From NCBI GenBank assembly GCA_964343605.1, contig CAYFKJ010000003.1:1-64000 (forward strand): a stretch of DNA of 64,000 bases, in the 5' to 3' direction. The translations under genes and the position numbers were made by a program. Source of the stretch: CAYFKJ01 sp964343605 (GTDB taxonomy: Bacteria; Pseudomonadota; Alphaproteobacteria; UBA2966). The notes beneath the pieces are model-generated. The model was not told the origin of the DNA. It ran no database searches and was given only the letters and a program-made list of their open reading frames with translations. Positions 7,991 to 15,823 of this stretch are shown here, one piece after another. Position 1 is the first letter of the stretch; each line of letters starts with the position of its first letter.

Positions 7991-8649
7991 CCGCGCTGAT
8001 GAACATGATCCTGCTGGGCCCGCCGGGCTGCGGTAAGGGCACCCAGGCCAGCCGCTTACAGGAGAAGCACGGTCTCGTGCAGCTTTCGACCGGCGAGATG
8101 CTGCGGGCTGCCATCGCCGCGGAAACGCCCGTGGGTCTGCGCGTCAAGGAAATCATGGCGGCCGGCGATCTGGTTGACGACGACACCGTTATCGCCATGC
8201 TGTCGGACCGGATCGAGGAACCGGATTGTGCGAACGGGTTTGTGCTCGACGGCTTCCCGCGCACGGTCGCCCAGGCCGAGGCGCTGGACAAGCTCTTGGA
8301 CGAAAAGGGCATGGAACTGCGTCTGGTAATCGAGATGTCGGTGGACGATGAGGCGCTGATCGAGCGCATCTCGGGCCGTTTCGCCTGCGTCAACTGCAAG
8401 GCTGGCTATCACGACACCTTCAAACCGACCCAGGTCGAGGGCAAATGCGACAATTGCGGCGGGACGGAGTTCGAGCGCCGGGCCGATGACAACGCCGATT
8501 CCGTGCGCATCCGCCTCAAGGCCTACAACGATCAGACGGCCCCGCTGCTGCCCTATTACCAGGGGCGCGGCAAGCTGCATACGATCGACGGTATGGCGGA
8601 TATGCAGGCGGTCGAAAAAAGTATCGTTATGGCCATGGAGGCCGCGTAA
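7987..8649 (+). CDS. adk: Adenylate kinase, zinc-LID form
   Basis: A 220-residue long-form adenylate kinase, which converts ATP and AMP into two ADP. The P-loop reads LLGPPGCGKGTQAS, the AMP-binding region FVLDGFPRTVAQAEAL is clear, and the LID carries two cysteine pairs, CVNC and CDNC, about 16 residues apart, which indicates a structural zinc site. ATGA at 7987 overlaps the secY stop, so I start there. An ATG at 7999 (MNMILLG) matches the E. coli start better and is a real alternative. This is the last gene before a promoter and hairpin region. Confidence 0.96.
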   Translation: MTALMNMILLGPPGCGKGTQASRLQEKHGLVQLSTGEMLRAAIAAETPVGLRVKEIMAAGDLVDDDTVIAMLSDRIEEPDCANGFVLDGFPRTVAQAEALDKLLDEKGMELRLVIEMSVDDEALIERISGRFACVNCKAGYHDTFKPTQVEGKCDNCGGTEFERRADDNADSVRIRLKAYNDQTAPLLPYYQGRGKLHTIDGMADMQAVEKSIVMAMEAA

Positions 8650-8653
8650 ATGG

Positions 8654-8682
8654 TTGACTTAGGCACGGGATTTACCAATAAT
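8654..8682 (+). promoter_or_regulatory. Putative sigma-70 type promoter for the alpha operon
   Basis: Just after the adk stop the sequence shows TTGACT at 8654-8659, a spacer of exactly 17 bases, and AATAAT at 8677-8682. This is close to the housekeeping promoter consensus. It lies about 150 bases upstream of rpsM, with a hairpin in between. It would give the rpsM-rpsK-rpoA-rplQ group its own transcription start. This is predicted from the sequence only. Confidence 0.5.
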
Positions 8683-8732
8683 CCGGCACCCAATCATTGG
8701 AGCCGCGAAAAGCGTATTTCTCAGGGCCTTTT

Positions 8733-8760
8733 GCCCCGGGTCAGTGACCCGGTGCGGGGC
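8733..8760 (+). terminator. Strong hairpin between adk and rpsM (terminator or attenuator)
   Basis: GCCCC at 8733-8737 can pair with GGGGC at 8756-8760, and inside it GGGTC at 8738-8742 pairs with GACCC at 8746-8750, leaving a five-base bulge. The inner part is also a near-perfect palindrome, CCGGGTCA-G-TGACCCGG at 8736-8752. It is followed by ATTTTG, a weak T-run. It could end the spc transcript, or act in the leader made from the promoter just upstream. Confidence 0.4.
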
Positions 8761-8829
8761 ATTTTGTGCTGAAATGAAGCCTTTTGAAACAAAGCTCAAG
8801 TGCTTGAAAACAAATAAGGAGTTACGGTC

Positions 8830-9198
8830 GTGGCGCGTATAGCTGGCGTTAACATTCCGACCAACAAACGGGTCGAAATCGGCTTGACCTACATCTTCGG
8901 CATCGGCCGCACCAAGGCCACCGAGATTTGTGCCAAAGCCTCGATTCCGAGAGAGCGGCGCGTCAACGAACTGACGGACGCCGAGGTCATTCAAATTCGT
9001 GAGATCATCGACCGCGATTACCTGGTCGAAGGCGACCTTCGCCGGGAGACCTCGATGAATATCAAACGCCTGATGGATCTCGGTTGCTACCGGGGTTTGA
9101 GGCATCGCCGCGGACTGCCGGTGCGCGGTCAGCGGACGCACACGAACGCCCGGACGCGCAAGGGTCCGGCCCGGGCGATTGCGGGCAAGAAAAAGTAA
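8830..9198 (+). CDS. rpsM: 30S ribosomal protein S13
   Basis: A 122-residue S13 starting MARIAGVNIPTNKRVEIGLT. It has YIFGIGRTKATEIC in the helix-two-turn-helix region and the C-terminal RGLPVRGQRTHTNARTRKG block. S13 sits in the 30S head and contacts P-site tRNA and L5. The start is GTG at 8830 with AAGGAG at normal distance. It is the first gene of the alpha operon. The usual rpmJ and infA genes seen between secY and rpsM in some bacteria are absent here. Confidence 0.98.
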   Translation: MARIAGVNIPTNKRVEIGLTYIFGIGRTKATEICAKASIPRERRVNELTDAEVIQIREIIDRDYLVEGDLRRETSMNIKRLMDLGCYRGLRHRRGLPVRGQRTHTNARTRKGPARAIAGKKK

Positions 9199-9246
9199 TT
9201 GCACTCCCGTTCGCGGGAAGGCCAAAGCGGTTAGAAGGTAGAAATT

Positions 9247-9636
9247 ATGGCGCGGGATACCAGTCGAGTTCGTCGTCGCGAGCGGAAGAACATCACCTCC
9301 GGCGTGGCGCACGTCAACGCAACGTTCAACAACACGATGATCACCATTGCCGATGCGCAGGGAAATACGATCTCGTGGGCGTCGGCGGGTCAGCAGGGCT
9401 TCAAGGGATCGCGTAAATCGACCCCTTACGCAGCCCAGATGGCGGCGGAAGATGCGGGCCGCAAGGCCATGGAGCATGGCGTGAAGACACTCGAAGTTCA
9501 GGTCAAAGGGCCGGGCTCGGGACGTGAATCCGCCTTGCGGGCACTGCAGGTCGTCGGCTTTACGGTGACCGCCATTACGGACGTGACGCCGATCCCGCAC
9601 AACGGCTGCCGTCCGCCGAAGCGCCGCCGCGTCTAG
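9247..9636 (+). CDS. rpsK: 30S ribosomal protein S11
   Basis: A 129-residue S11. It has RERKNITSGVAHVNATFNNT at residues 9-28, GRKAMEHGVKTLEVQVKGPG in the middle, and the C-terminal ITDVTPIPHNGCRPPKRRRV signature. S11 forms the platform of the 30S subunit with S7 and S18. The usual rpsD gene is not between rpsK and rpoA, which is normal in alphaproteobacteria. Confidence 0.98.
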   Translation: MARDTSRVRRRERKNITSGVAHVNATFNNTMITIADAQGNTISWASAGQQGFKGSRKSTPYAAQMAAEDAGRKAMEHGVKTLEVQVKGPGSGRESALRALQVVGFTVTAITDVTPIPHNGCRPPKRRRV

Positions 9637-9775
9637 GTGTAACCTCCGCGCTTTGCGGAGCGACTAAGTTATGAGATTTGCGGCGGATTTCCGCCGTACG
9701 TGAAGAAATAGGGTGCGGCAGGCCGGAATGGCGGACATTCAGGTTTGGCACCGAAATGGGCATAAGGGTGATCGC

Positions 9776-10792
9776 GTGATTCACAAGAACTGGCAAGAGC
9801 TGATAAAGCCCCACAAACTCGACGTCGAGAGCGGCGTCGATGCCGACCGCAGTGCGACCATCGTCGCCGAACCGCTGGAACGCGGGTTCGGCCTGACGCT
9901 GGGTAATGCGCTGCGCCGCGTGTTGCTGTCGTCGTTGCAGGGTTCGGCGGTGACGTCGATCCAGATCGACGGCGTGTTGCACGAGTTTTCGTCCATCCCC
10001 GGCGTGCGGGAGGATGTCACCGACATCGTCCTCAACATCAAGGGACTGGCGCTGCGCAGCCACGCTGACGGCCCGCGCCGCATGTCTCTGACGGCCAAAG
10101 GGCCGGGCGAGGTGACCGCCGGCGATATCGATCCGGGCCACGACGTTGAGGTTCTCAATCCCGATTTGGTGCTCTGCACCCTGGATGACGCCGCCACGCT
10201 GTCGATGGAACTGTCCGTCGAAACCGGCATGGGTTATGTGCCGGCGGCCCAGAACCGGGCCGAGGATGCGCCCATCGGCCTGATCCCGGTCGACGCCCTC
10301 TACAGCCCGGTGCGCCGCGTTTCATACAAGGTCGAAAACACACGCGAAGGCCAGGTGCTGGATTACGACAAGCTGATCCTGGATCTCGAAACCGACGGTA
10401 CGGTTTCGCCGGACGATGCCGTGGCCCTTGCCGCGCGCATTCTGCAGGACCAGTTGCAGCTCTTCATCAACTTCGAGGAGCCGACGGTCCGCGAAACGGT
10501 GGAAGAGCGCGAGGAGCCGGAATTCAACCGCAACCTGCTGCGCAAGGTCGACGAGTTGGAGCTTTCGGTCCGTTCGGCCAACTGCCTCAAGAACGACAAC
10601 ATCGTCTACATCGGCGATTTGATCCAGAAAACCGAGGCGGAAATGCTGCGGACGCCGAATTTCGGCCGCAAGTCGCTTAACGAGATCAAGGAAGTTCTCA
10701 TGCAAATGGGTCTTCACCTCGGCATGGAGGTGACGGACTGGCCGCCGGAGAACATTGAGGAAATGGCCAAGAAGCTCGAGGAGCCGTTCTAG
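9776..10792 (+). CDS. rpoA: RNA polymerase alpha subunit
   Basis: A 338-residue alpha subunit. The N-terminal dimerisation domain shows ATIVAEPLERGFGLTLGNAL and RRVLLSSLQGSAVTSIQIDG. The C-terminal DNA-binding domain (from about residue 255) shows ELSVRSANCLKNDNIVYIGD and LRTPNFGRKSLNEIKEVL. I use the GTG at 9776 (IHKNWQELIKP), which matches the family N-terminus and is preceded by AAGGGTG. The open frame runs 21 codons further upstream without family similarity. It sits between rpsK and rplQ as expected for the alpha operon. Confidence 0.98.
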   Translation: MIHKNWQELIKPHKLDVESGVDADRSATIVAEPLERGFGLTLGNALRRVLLSSLQGSAVTSIQIDGVLHEFSSIPGVREDVTDIVLNIKGLALRSHADGPRRMSLTAKGPGEVTAGDIDPGHDVEVLNPDLVLCTLDDAATLSMELSVETGMGYVPAAQNRAEDAPIGLIPVDALYSPVRRVSYKVENTREGQVLDYDKLILDLETDGTVSPDDAVALAARILQDQLQLFINFEEPTVRETVEEREEPEFNRNLLRKVDELELSVRSANCLKNDNIVYIGDLIQKTEAEMLRTPNFGRKSLNEIKEVLMQMGLHLGMEVTDWPPENIEEMAKKLEEPF

Positions 10793-10838
10793 CGGCGCCC
10801 CGGTTTCAGGCTCAGGTATTAGGTTCAGGAGACGATAG

Positions 10839-11273
10839 ATGCGTCACCGCAGGAGTGGGCGAAAGCTCAACCGCACCAGTTCGCACCGCAAGGCCATGTT
10901 CCGCAACATGGCGGCCGCGCTGGTCAAGCACGAACAGATCAAGACGACTTTGCCCAAGGCCAAGGAGCTTCGCGGCGTGGTCGACAAATTGATCACCCTC
11001 GGCAAACGCGGCGGCCTTCACGCCCGCCGGCAGGCCCTGGCCGTCATTCCCGACGCCAAGCTGGTCGACAAGCTCTTCACGGTCCTGGCGGAACGCTATG
11101 CCGACCGTCCGGGCGGCTATACCCGGGTTCTCCGAGCCGGCTACCGCTACGGCGATGCCTCGCCGATGGCCGTCATCGAGTTGGTCGACCGCGACGTCGA
11201 CGCCAAGGGACAGGACTCCGGTCCGGTGCCCGGTGACGACGATGACGAGGAGTTGGCCGACGCCGCCGCATAA
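10839..11273 (+). CDS. rplQ: 50S ribosomal protein L17 with acidic C-terminal tail
   Basis: A 144-residue L17 beginning MRHRRSGRKLNRTSSHRKAM, followed by MAAALVKHEQIKTTLPKAKE and RPGGYTRVLRAGYRYGDASP. The family core ends near residue 120. A tail rich in Asp and Glu (GDDDDEELAD) follows, typical of alphaproteobacterial versions. L17 lies near the tunnel exit. It is the last gene of the ribosomal block and is followed by a clear terminator. Confidence 0.98.
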   Translation: MRHRRSGRKLNRTSSHRKAMFRNMAAALVKHEQIKTTLPKAKELRGVVDKLITLGKRGGLHARRQALAVIPDAKLVDKLFTVLAERYADRPGGYTRVLRAGYRYGDASPMAVIELVDRDVDAKGQDSGPVPGDDDDEELADAAA

Positions 11274-11315
11274 AGCGGGGACAAGGTTTGAGCGCGATTT
11301 CGCGCTTGTCGGAGA

Positions 11316-11340
11316 GGGCAGCCTATTGGGCTGCCCTTTT
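11316..11340 (+). terminator. Rho-independent terminator after rplQ
   Basis: GGGCAGCC at 11316-11323, a five-base loop, and GGCTGCCC at 11329-11336 form a perfect 8-bp stem followed directly by TTTT. A second small hairpin, AGCGCG-ATTT-CGCGCT at 11291-11306, lies just upstream. Together they mark the end of the alpha operon. Confidence 0.85.
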
Positions 11341-11395
11341 CCGTTTGAGGCGTTAGATTAACATCCACCCGAGTTCTGAAAGGAAAGACGATTTG

Positions 11396-12835
11396 ATGAT
11401 TTGGTTGGGCTTGCAAGGATTGTTTAGGCGAAGGGCGGCCACGCTTGCCGTCGGTTTGCTGCTGGCGGTCGCATTCGCGATGCCGTCCCAAGCGCAAAAA
11501 AGGGTCCTGCCGGAAGACCGCGATCAGATCATGCTGTCCTATGCGCCGCTGGTGCGCATGGTGAAGCCGGCCGTCGTCAACATCTACACGCGGACGGTCG
11601 TCAAAACCCGCTTTCGCTCTCCCTTTTTCGATGACCCGTTCTTCCGCCGCTTCTTCGGCGACAGCTTCGGACGGGGCGGGACGCGGGAGCGCATCCAGAA
11701 TTCGCTGGGCTCCGGCGTCATCGTGCGGGCCGACGGCCTGGTGGTGACGAACCACCATGTCGTCAAGGGGGCGGATCAGATCATCGTGGCCCTTTCCGAC
11801 CGGCGCGAGTTCGAAGCCAAGGTCATCCTCAAGGACGAACGTACCGATTTGGCCGTCCTGCGCATGGATTCCGGCCGGGAAAGCTTTGCCTTCCTCGAAT
11901 TCATGGATTCCGACGAATTGGAAGTCGGCGATCTGGTTCTGGCCATCGGCAATCCGTTCGGCGTCGGTCAGACCGTGACCAGCGGTATTGTTTCGGCGCT
12001 CGCCCGAACCCAGGTTGGCGTTTCGGACTACAGCTTTTTCATCCAAACCGACGCCGCCATCAATCCAGGCAATTCCGGCGGCGCGCTGGTGACCATGGAC
12101 GGCAGGCTGGCAGGCGTCAATACGGCGATCTTCTCCAAAACCGGCGGTTCCATCGGCATCGGCTTTGCCATTCCAGCGAACATGGTGCGCTTGATCGTCG
12201 ACAGCGCCGCCCGGGGCGGGCGCATCGTCCGGCCCTGGCTCGGCGCTTCAGGTCAAGCCGTAACCCGCGACCTCGCCGCCGCAAACGGCCTCGATCGGCC
12301 CGGCGGCGTGCTGATCAACTCGATCTACAAGGGCGGCCCGGCGGAAGAGGCGGGCTTGAGGATCGGCGACGTCGTGACGCAAGTGGACGGCCGCGACATC
12401 TTTGATCCCCAAGGCCTGCAGTTTCGCGTCGTCACCAAGCCTCTCGGCGGCGTCGTGACGTTGACGATCCTGCGCCGGGGCAAGCTGAGATCCGTGCGAA
12501 TCAATCTCGTCCCGGCACCCGAGGAGCCGCCACGCAACGTCACCGAACTGCCGCGGAAGCATATCCTTGCCGGTGCCACCATTGGCAACCTTTCGCCGGC
12601 CTTTGCGGAGGAGCTCGGACTCGGCACCCAGATTCGCGGCGTCATCGTTCTGGAGCTTACCAACGGCAGTCGCGCAAGCCGCCTCCGGCTTCGGCCGGGC
12701 GATATTTTATTGAAGATAAATAATATTGATATCAATAAAGTATCGGACGCAGTTAATGCTATGGATAAAGAGCCGGAAGAATGGCGTATTGCCATTCGGC
12801 GGGGCGAACAGGTGCTCAACGTGGTGGTTCGCTGA
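11396..12835 (+). CDS. HtrA/DegP-type periplasmic serine protease
   Basis: A 479-residue protease and likely chaperone of the envelope. A hydrophobic signal peptide ends near an Ala-Gln site around residue 33. The trypsin-like domain carries the triad His121 (TNHHVV), Asp151 (ERTDLAVLRM) and Ser227 (NPGNSGGA). Two PDZ domains follow, at about 285-375 and 395-475, and would bind exposed C-termini of unfolded proteins. The ATG at 11396 has AGGAAAG upstream; a TTG precedes it by one codon. The last 120 bases include a markedly AT-rich patch, unlike the rest of the gene. The stop overlaps the rarA start (TGATG), so the two are coupled. Known family role: quality control of periplasmic proteins. 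Confidence 0.93.
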   Translation: MIWLGLQGLFRRRAATLAVGLLLAVAFAMPSQAQKRVLPEDRDQIMLSYAPLVRMVKPAVVNIYTRTVVKTRFRSPFFDDPFFRRFFGDSFGRGGTRERIQNSLGSGVIVRADGLVVTNHHVVKGADQIIVALSDRREFEAKVILKDERTDLAVLRMDSGRESFAFLEFMDSDELEVGDLVLAIGNPFGVGQTVTSGIVSALARTQVGVSDYSFFIQTDAAINPGNSGGALVTMDGRLAGVNTAIFSKTGGSIGIGFAIPANMVRLIVDSAARGGRIVRPWLGASGQAVTRDLAAANGLDRPGGVLINSIYKGGPAEEAGLRIGDVVTQVDGRDIFDPQGLQFRVVTKPLGGVVTLTILRRGKLRSVRINLVPAPEEPPRNVTELPRKHILAGATIGNLSPAFAEELGLGTQIRGVIVLELTNGSRASRLRLRPGDILLKINNIDINKVSDAVNAMDKEPEEWRIAIRRGEQVLNVVVR

Positions 12836-14154
12836 TGAGCAATCTGTTCGAGGCAGCCGGCCTTTCCGACGGTGCGCCGCGGCCCCTGGCCGACCGGTTG
12901 CGGCCGAAAAATCTCGGGGAGGTCGTCGGCCAGGAACAGATCTTGGCGGAGGGTGGACCGCTGGGCCGTATGGTGGCGGCGGATCGTTTCGCCTCGCTGA
13001 TCTTCTGGGGGCCGCCCGGGACCGGCAAAACCACCATTGCCCGATTGCTGGCCGACCATACCGGTATGTACTTCGAACAATTGTCGGCGGTATTTTCCGG
13101 CGTGGCGGATCTGCGCAAGGCCTTCGACGCCGCCAAGGCGCGGCGGGAGCAGGGCCAGGGCACCTTGTTGTTCGTCGATGAAATCCATCGCTTCAACCGG
13201 TCGCAACAGGACGCCTTCCTGCCTTACGTCGAAGACGGCACGGTCATCCTCGTCGGCGCGACGACGGAAAATCCGTCCTTCGAACTGAACGCGGCGTTGT
13301 TGTCGCGCTGTCAGGTGCTCGTGCTCAACCGACTGGATGACACGGCCCTGGAACAGTTGCTCAAGCGCGCCGAAGCGGAGGAGGGGCGCGAACTGCCTCT
13401 AGACGGGGACGCGCGGGCAGCGCTCAGGGCCATGGCAGACGGCGACGGGCGCTTCGTCTATAACCTCGCCGAGGAACTCTTTGCGTTGCCGGACGACGAA
13501 ATGCTGGATACGGCTGGCCTGGCAGCCACGGTGCAGCGCCGTGCACCGGTCTACGATAAATCCCAGGAAGGCCACTACAACCTTATCAGCGCCCTGCACA
13601 AGTCGTTGCGGGGATCCGACACCGATGCCGCGCTCTACTGGCTGGCCCGCATGCTGGCGGGTGGCGAGGAGCCGCTCTACATTCTTCGGCGGCTGGTCCG
13701 GTTCGCCGTCGAAGATATCGGTCTTGCCGACCCGCAGGCGCTTGTCCAAGCCAACGCGGCGAAGGACGCCTACGAATTCCTGGGTTCGCCCGAGGGCGAG
13801 CTGGCGGTGGCGCAGGCCGTCATCTATCTCGGCACGGCGCCCAAATCCAATGCGGCCTATACGGCGCTTGGCGGCGCCACAAGGGCGGCCCGGGAGACCG
13901 GCTCCCTGATGCCGCCCATGCATATCCTCAACGCGCCGACGAACCTGATGAAGGACCTGGGCTACGGCAAGGGGTACGAATACGACCACGGCACGGCCGA
14001 AGGATTTTCCGGCCAGAACTATTTTCCCGATGATCTGCCGCGCCAAAGCTTCTACCAGCCGACGGAGCGGGGGTTCGAGCGCGAGGTGGCCAAGCGTCTG
14101 GCCTACTGGGCGAAACTGCGGGACGACAAACGGGACGAGGGGGACGGCGCGTGA
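12835..14154 (+). CDS. rarA: Replication-associated recombination ATPase RarA (MgsA)
   Basis: A 439-residue AAA+ ATPase of the RarA/MgsA/WRNIP1 family, which acts at stalled replication forks with SSB. Walker A reads GPPGTGKTTIARLL at about residue 59, Walker B LLFVDEIHRFNRSQQD, and the helical C-terminal region includes SALHKSLRGSDTDAALYWLA and APTNLMKDLGYGKGYEYDHG, all diagnostic. The frame is open 18 codons further upstream, but the TGATG overlap with the protease gene and family length favour 12835. It is followed by crcB with a four-base overlap. Confidence 0.96.
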   Translation: MSNLFEAAGLSDGAPRPLADRLRPKNLGEVVGQEQILAEGGPLGRMVAADRFASLIFWGPPGTGKTTIARLLADHTGMYFEQLSAVFSGVADLRKAFDAAKARREQGQGTLLFVDEIHRFNRSQQDAFLPYVEDGTVILVGATTENPSFELNAALLSRCQVLVLNRLDDTALEQLLKRAEAEEGRELPLDGDARAALRAMADGDGRFVYNLAEELFALPDDEMLDTAGLAATVQRRAPVYDKSQEGHYNLISALHKSLRGSDTDAALYWLARMLAGGEEPLYILRRLVRFAVEDIGLADPQALVQANAAKDAYEFLGSPEGELAVAQAVIYLGTAPKSNAAYTALGGATRAARETGSLMPPMHILNAPTNLMKDLGYGKGYEYDHGTAEGFSGQNYFPDDLPRQSFYQPTERGFEREVAKRLAYWAKLRDDKRDEGDGA

Positions 14155-14531
14155 AAATGTTGTTGGCGATCGCCGCGGGCGGTGCATTCGGTGCCTTGGG
14201 CCGGCATTTCGTTTCCGCCTACGTAATGCGGCTGGCGGGTCCGGGCTTTCCCTGGGGTACGGTTTCCGTGAACGTTATCGGCTCGTTCCTCATGGGCGCG
14301 CTGATCGAGGTGATGGCGCTGCGCTGGAACGTGAGCAATGAACTGCGCGCCTTCATGACCGTCGGTTGCCTCGGCGCTTTCACCACGTTTTCGACGTTTT
14401 CACTGGATTTCGCCACGCTGTTCGAACGGGGCGCCGGGCTCGCGGCGGTGGGCTACGTCGCCGTATCGGTCGTCGCGTCGATCCTCGCGCTGTTCGCCGG
14501 CCTTGCCGTGATGCGGGTGGTGCTGTCGTGA
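14151..14531 (+). CDS. crcB: Fluoride export channel CrcB/Fluc
   Basis: A 126-residue membrane protein with four hydrophobic segments. Family motifs are GGAFGALGRHFVSAY in the first segment, GTVSVNVIGSFLMG in the second and GCLGAFTTFSTFSLD in the third. Fluc proteins form antiparallel dimers that export fluoride passively. The GTG start at 14151 overlaps the rarA stop by four bases (GTGA); an ATG lies two codons later. Its own stop overlaps the next gene in the same manner. No fluoride riboswitch is visible, and none would be expected inside an operon with tight overlaps. Confidence 0.95.
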   Translation: MKMLLAIAAGGAFGALGRHFVSAYVMRLAGPGFPWGTVSVNVIGSFLMGALIEVMALRWNVSNELRAFMTVGCLGAFTTFSTFSLDFATLFERGAGLAAVGYVAVSVVASILALFAGLAVMRVVLS

Positions 14532-15511
14532 CGGGCGTTCAAATGGTCGAGGTGACCGGTGAAGACGACGACATCCGCCTCGACCGCTGGTTCAAGCGTC
14601 ACTATCCGGCGCTGGGTCACGGCCGCCTGGAAAAGATGATCCGCAAGGGACAGGTGCGCATCGACGGCGCCCGCGCCAAGGCCTCGACACGGCTGGCCGC
14701 CGGTCAGCAAATCCGGGTGCCGCCAATCGGTGAAGTAGGCGGCAAGCCCAAAAAGAAACCGGCGCGGATCAAGCTCGGCAGGGACGAAACAGCGGACCTG
14801 CAGGCCCGCGTGATCTACCGGGACGACGACGTGCTGGCCATCAACAAGCCGGCGGGACTGGCCGTCCAGGGCGGTAGCGGCACGACCCGGCATCTCGACG
14901 CCATGCTGGACGCCCTGACGTTCGGGGCCAAGGAACGTCCGCGCCTGGTGCACCGGCTGGACAAGGACACGAGCGGCGTGCTTTTGCTGGGCCGCAGCGC
15001 CTCCGCCGCCGCCAAACTGGCGGAATCGTTCCGCCGCAAAACCACGCGGAAGATCTATTGGGCGATGGTCTCCGGCGTGCCGAGACCGCACGAGGGAAAA
15101 GTCGACGCCAAACTCGCCAAGCTGCCCGGCAAGGGCGGCGAGCGCGTCCAGGTCGACCCCAAGTCCGGAAAACCCGCAACGACGTACTATGCAGTTATCG
15201 AGGCGGCGGCGCGACGTTGCGCCTGGGTGGGACTGATGCCGGTCACCGGCCGAACCCACCAGCTTCGCGTTCACATGGCGGCGATCGGTCATCCCATCGT
15301 GGGCGACGGCAAATATGGCGACGAAGAGTTGGACCTGCCGGGTCTGCCCCACAAGCTTCACCTGCATGCGCGGGAAATCACGATTGCTGGACCGAAGAAC
15401 AAGATCATCCGGGCCGTGGCGCCGCTCTCCGATCACATGGCGGAAACCTGGCAGATGTTCGGCCTCAATGCCGACAACGACGGCGATCCCTTCGCCGATT
15501 TGGAGATTTAG
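14528..15511 (+). CDS. RluC/RluD-type 23S rRNA pseudouridine synthase
   Basis: A 327-residue RNA-modifying enzyme. An N-terminal S4 RNA-binding domain (RLDRWFKRHYP through KGQVRIDG and AKASTRLAAGQQIRVPP) is followed by the catalytic domain with HRLDKDTSGVLLLGRS, where the Asp is the nucleophile, and GRTHQLRVHMAAIGHPIVGD. This layout fits RluC, which modifies three uridines in 23S rRNA, but the exact target cannot be read from sequence. The GTG at 14528 overlaps the crcB stop by four bases. An ATG lies five codons in. It is the last tightly coupled gene of this plus-strand run before a structured gap. Confidence 0.93.
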   Translation: MTGVQMVEVTGEDDDIRLDRWFKRHYPALGHGRLEKMIRKGQVRIDGARAKASTRLAAGQQIRVPPIGEVGGKPKKKPARIKLGRDETADLQARVIYRDDDVLAINKPAGLAVQGGSGTTRHLDAMLDALTFGAKERPRLVHRLDKDTSGVLLLGRSASAAAKLAESFRRKTTRKIYWAMVSGVPRPHEGKVDAKLAKLPGKGGERVQVDPKSGKPATTYYAVIEAAARRCAWVGLMPVTGRTHQLRVHMAAIGHPIVGDGKYGDEELDLPGLPHKLHLHAREITIAGPKNKIIRAVAPLSDHMAETWQMFGLNADNDGDPFADLEI

Positions 15512-15520
15512 CGGAACCCC

Positions 15521-15561
15521 AAATAAAGACCCCGACGGTCCTGGTGGCGGGACCGTCGGGG
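15521..15561 (-). terminator. Perfect 12-bp stem with T-rich tail, reading on the minus strand
   Basis: CCCCGACGGTCC at 15530-15541 and GGACCGTCGGGG at 15550-15561 form a perfect stem with an eight-base loop. On the plus strand no T-run follows. On the minus strand the stem is followed by TCTTTATTT (bases 15529-15521), the form of a Rho-independent terminator. No protein gene lies on the minus strand to its right before 15,823, so it would end a non-coding transcript, or serve rluC less efficiently from the other side. Confidence 0.6.
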
Positions 15562-15745
15562 ATGGCGGGATGCTCCAGGGGGGGGGAAGGAACATCCCTA
15601 GGTCGATCGAAGGGTAGGCAATCGAACTCACGCCGACCAACTTGGCTATCGCGCCCGGGGGACGGGTAATGCGATAACGGCCGCTTTTCGGCGCGACGGA
15701 GACCCCGCTAGCGGCGTCGTCCGCAGGGACATAATTGAACATTTG
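15525..15745 (-). ncRNA. Candidate small RNA in the rluC-HAD gap (ends approximate)
   Basis: The 312 bases between 15,511 and 15,824 contain no convincing protein gene but several compact hairpins. The best evidence for an RNA is the minus-strand terminator at 15521-15561. Next to it GGGATGCTCC at 15567-15576 pairs, with one mismatch, with GGAACATCCC at 15589-15598 around a loop holding nine G (C on the minus strand). Further right are CCGCTAGCGG near 15,710 and a GCCG/CGGC hairpin near 15,690. The 5' end is a guess. I do not recognise tmRNA, 6S, SRP RNA or RNase P signatures. Confidence 0.25.
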
Positions 15746-15774
15746 GCGGGTAAAAATCGCGTGGCATATTGTCG

Positions 15775-15800
15775 CACTGATTTATTGAACAATATCAGTG
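15775..15800 (+). promoter_or_regulatory. Imperfect inverted repeat just upstream of the HAD gene
   Basis: CACTGAT at 15775-15781 is mirrored by ATCAGTG at 15794-15800, and inside them ATTG and CAAT extend the symmetry around a three-base centre, with two extra T on the left arm. It also contains TTGAAC, repeated as GTTCAA just to its right. The element ends 23 bases before the start codon and could be an operator or an RNA hairpin near the ribosome binding site. No regulator can be named. Confidence 0.3.
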
Positions 15801-15823
15801 TTCAACCGGATTCAGAGGAGCCC

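Noticed and set aside
15600..15665. A tRNA-like stretch on the minus strand (GATAGCCAAGTTGGTC followed by GTTCGATTGCC)
   Set aside because: The D-arm and T-loop resemblance is superficial. The T-stem does not pair, there is no anticodon arm between them, and no acceptor stem closes.
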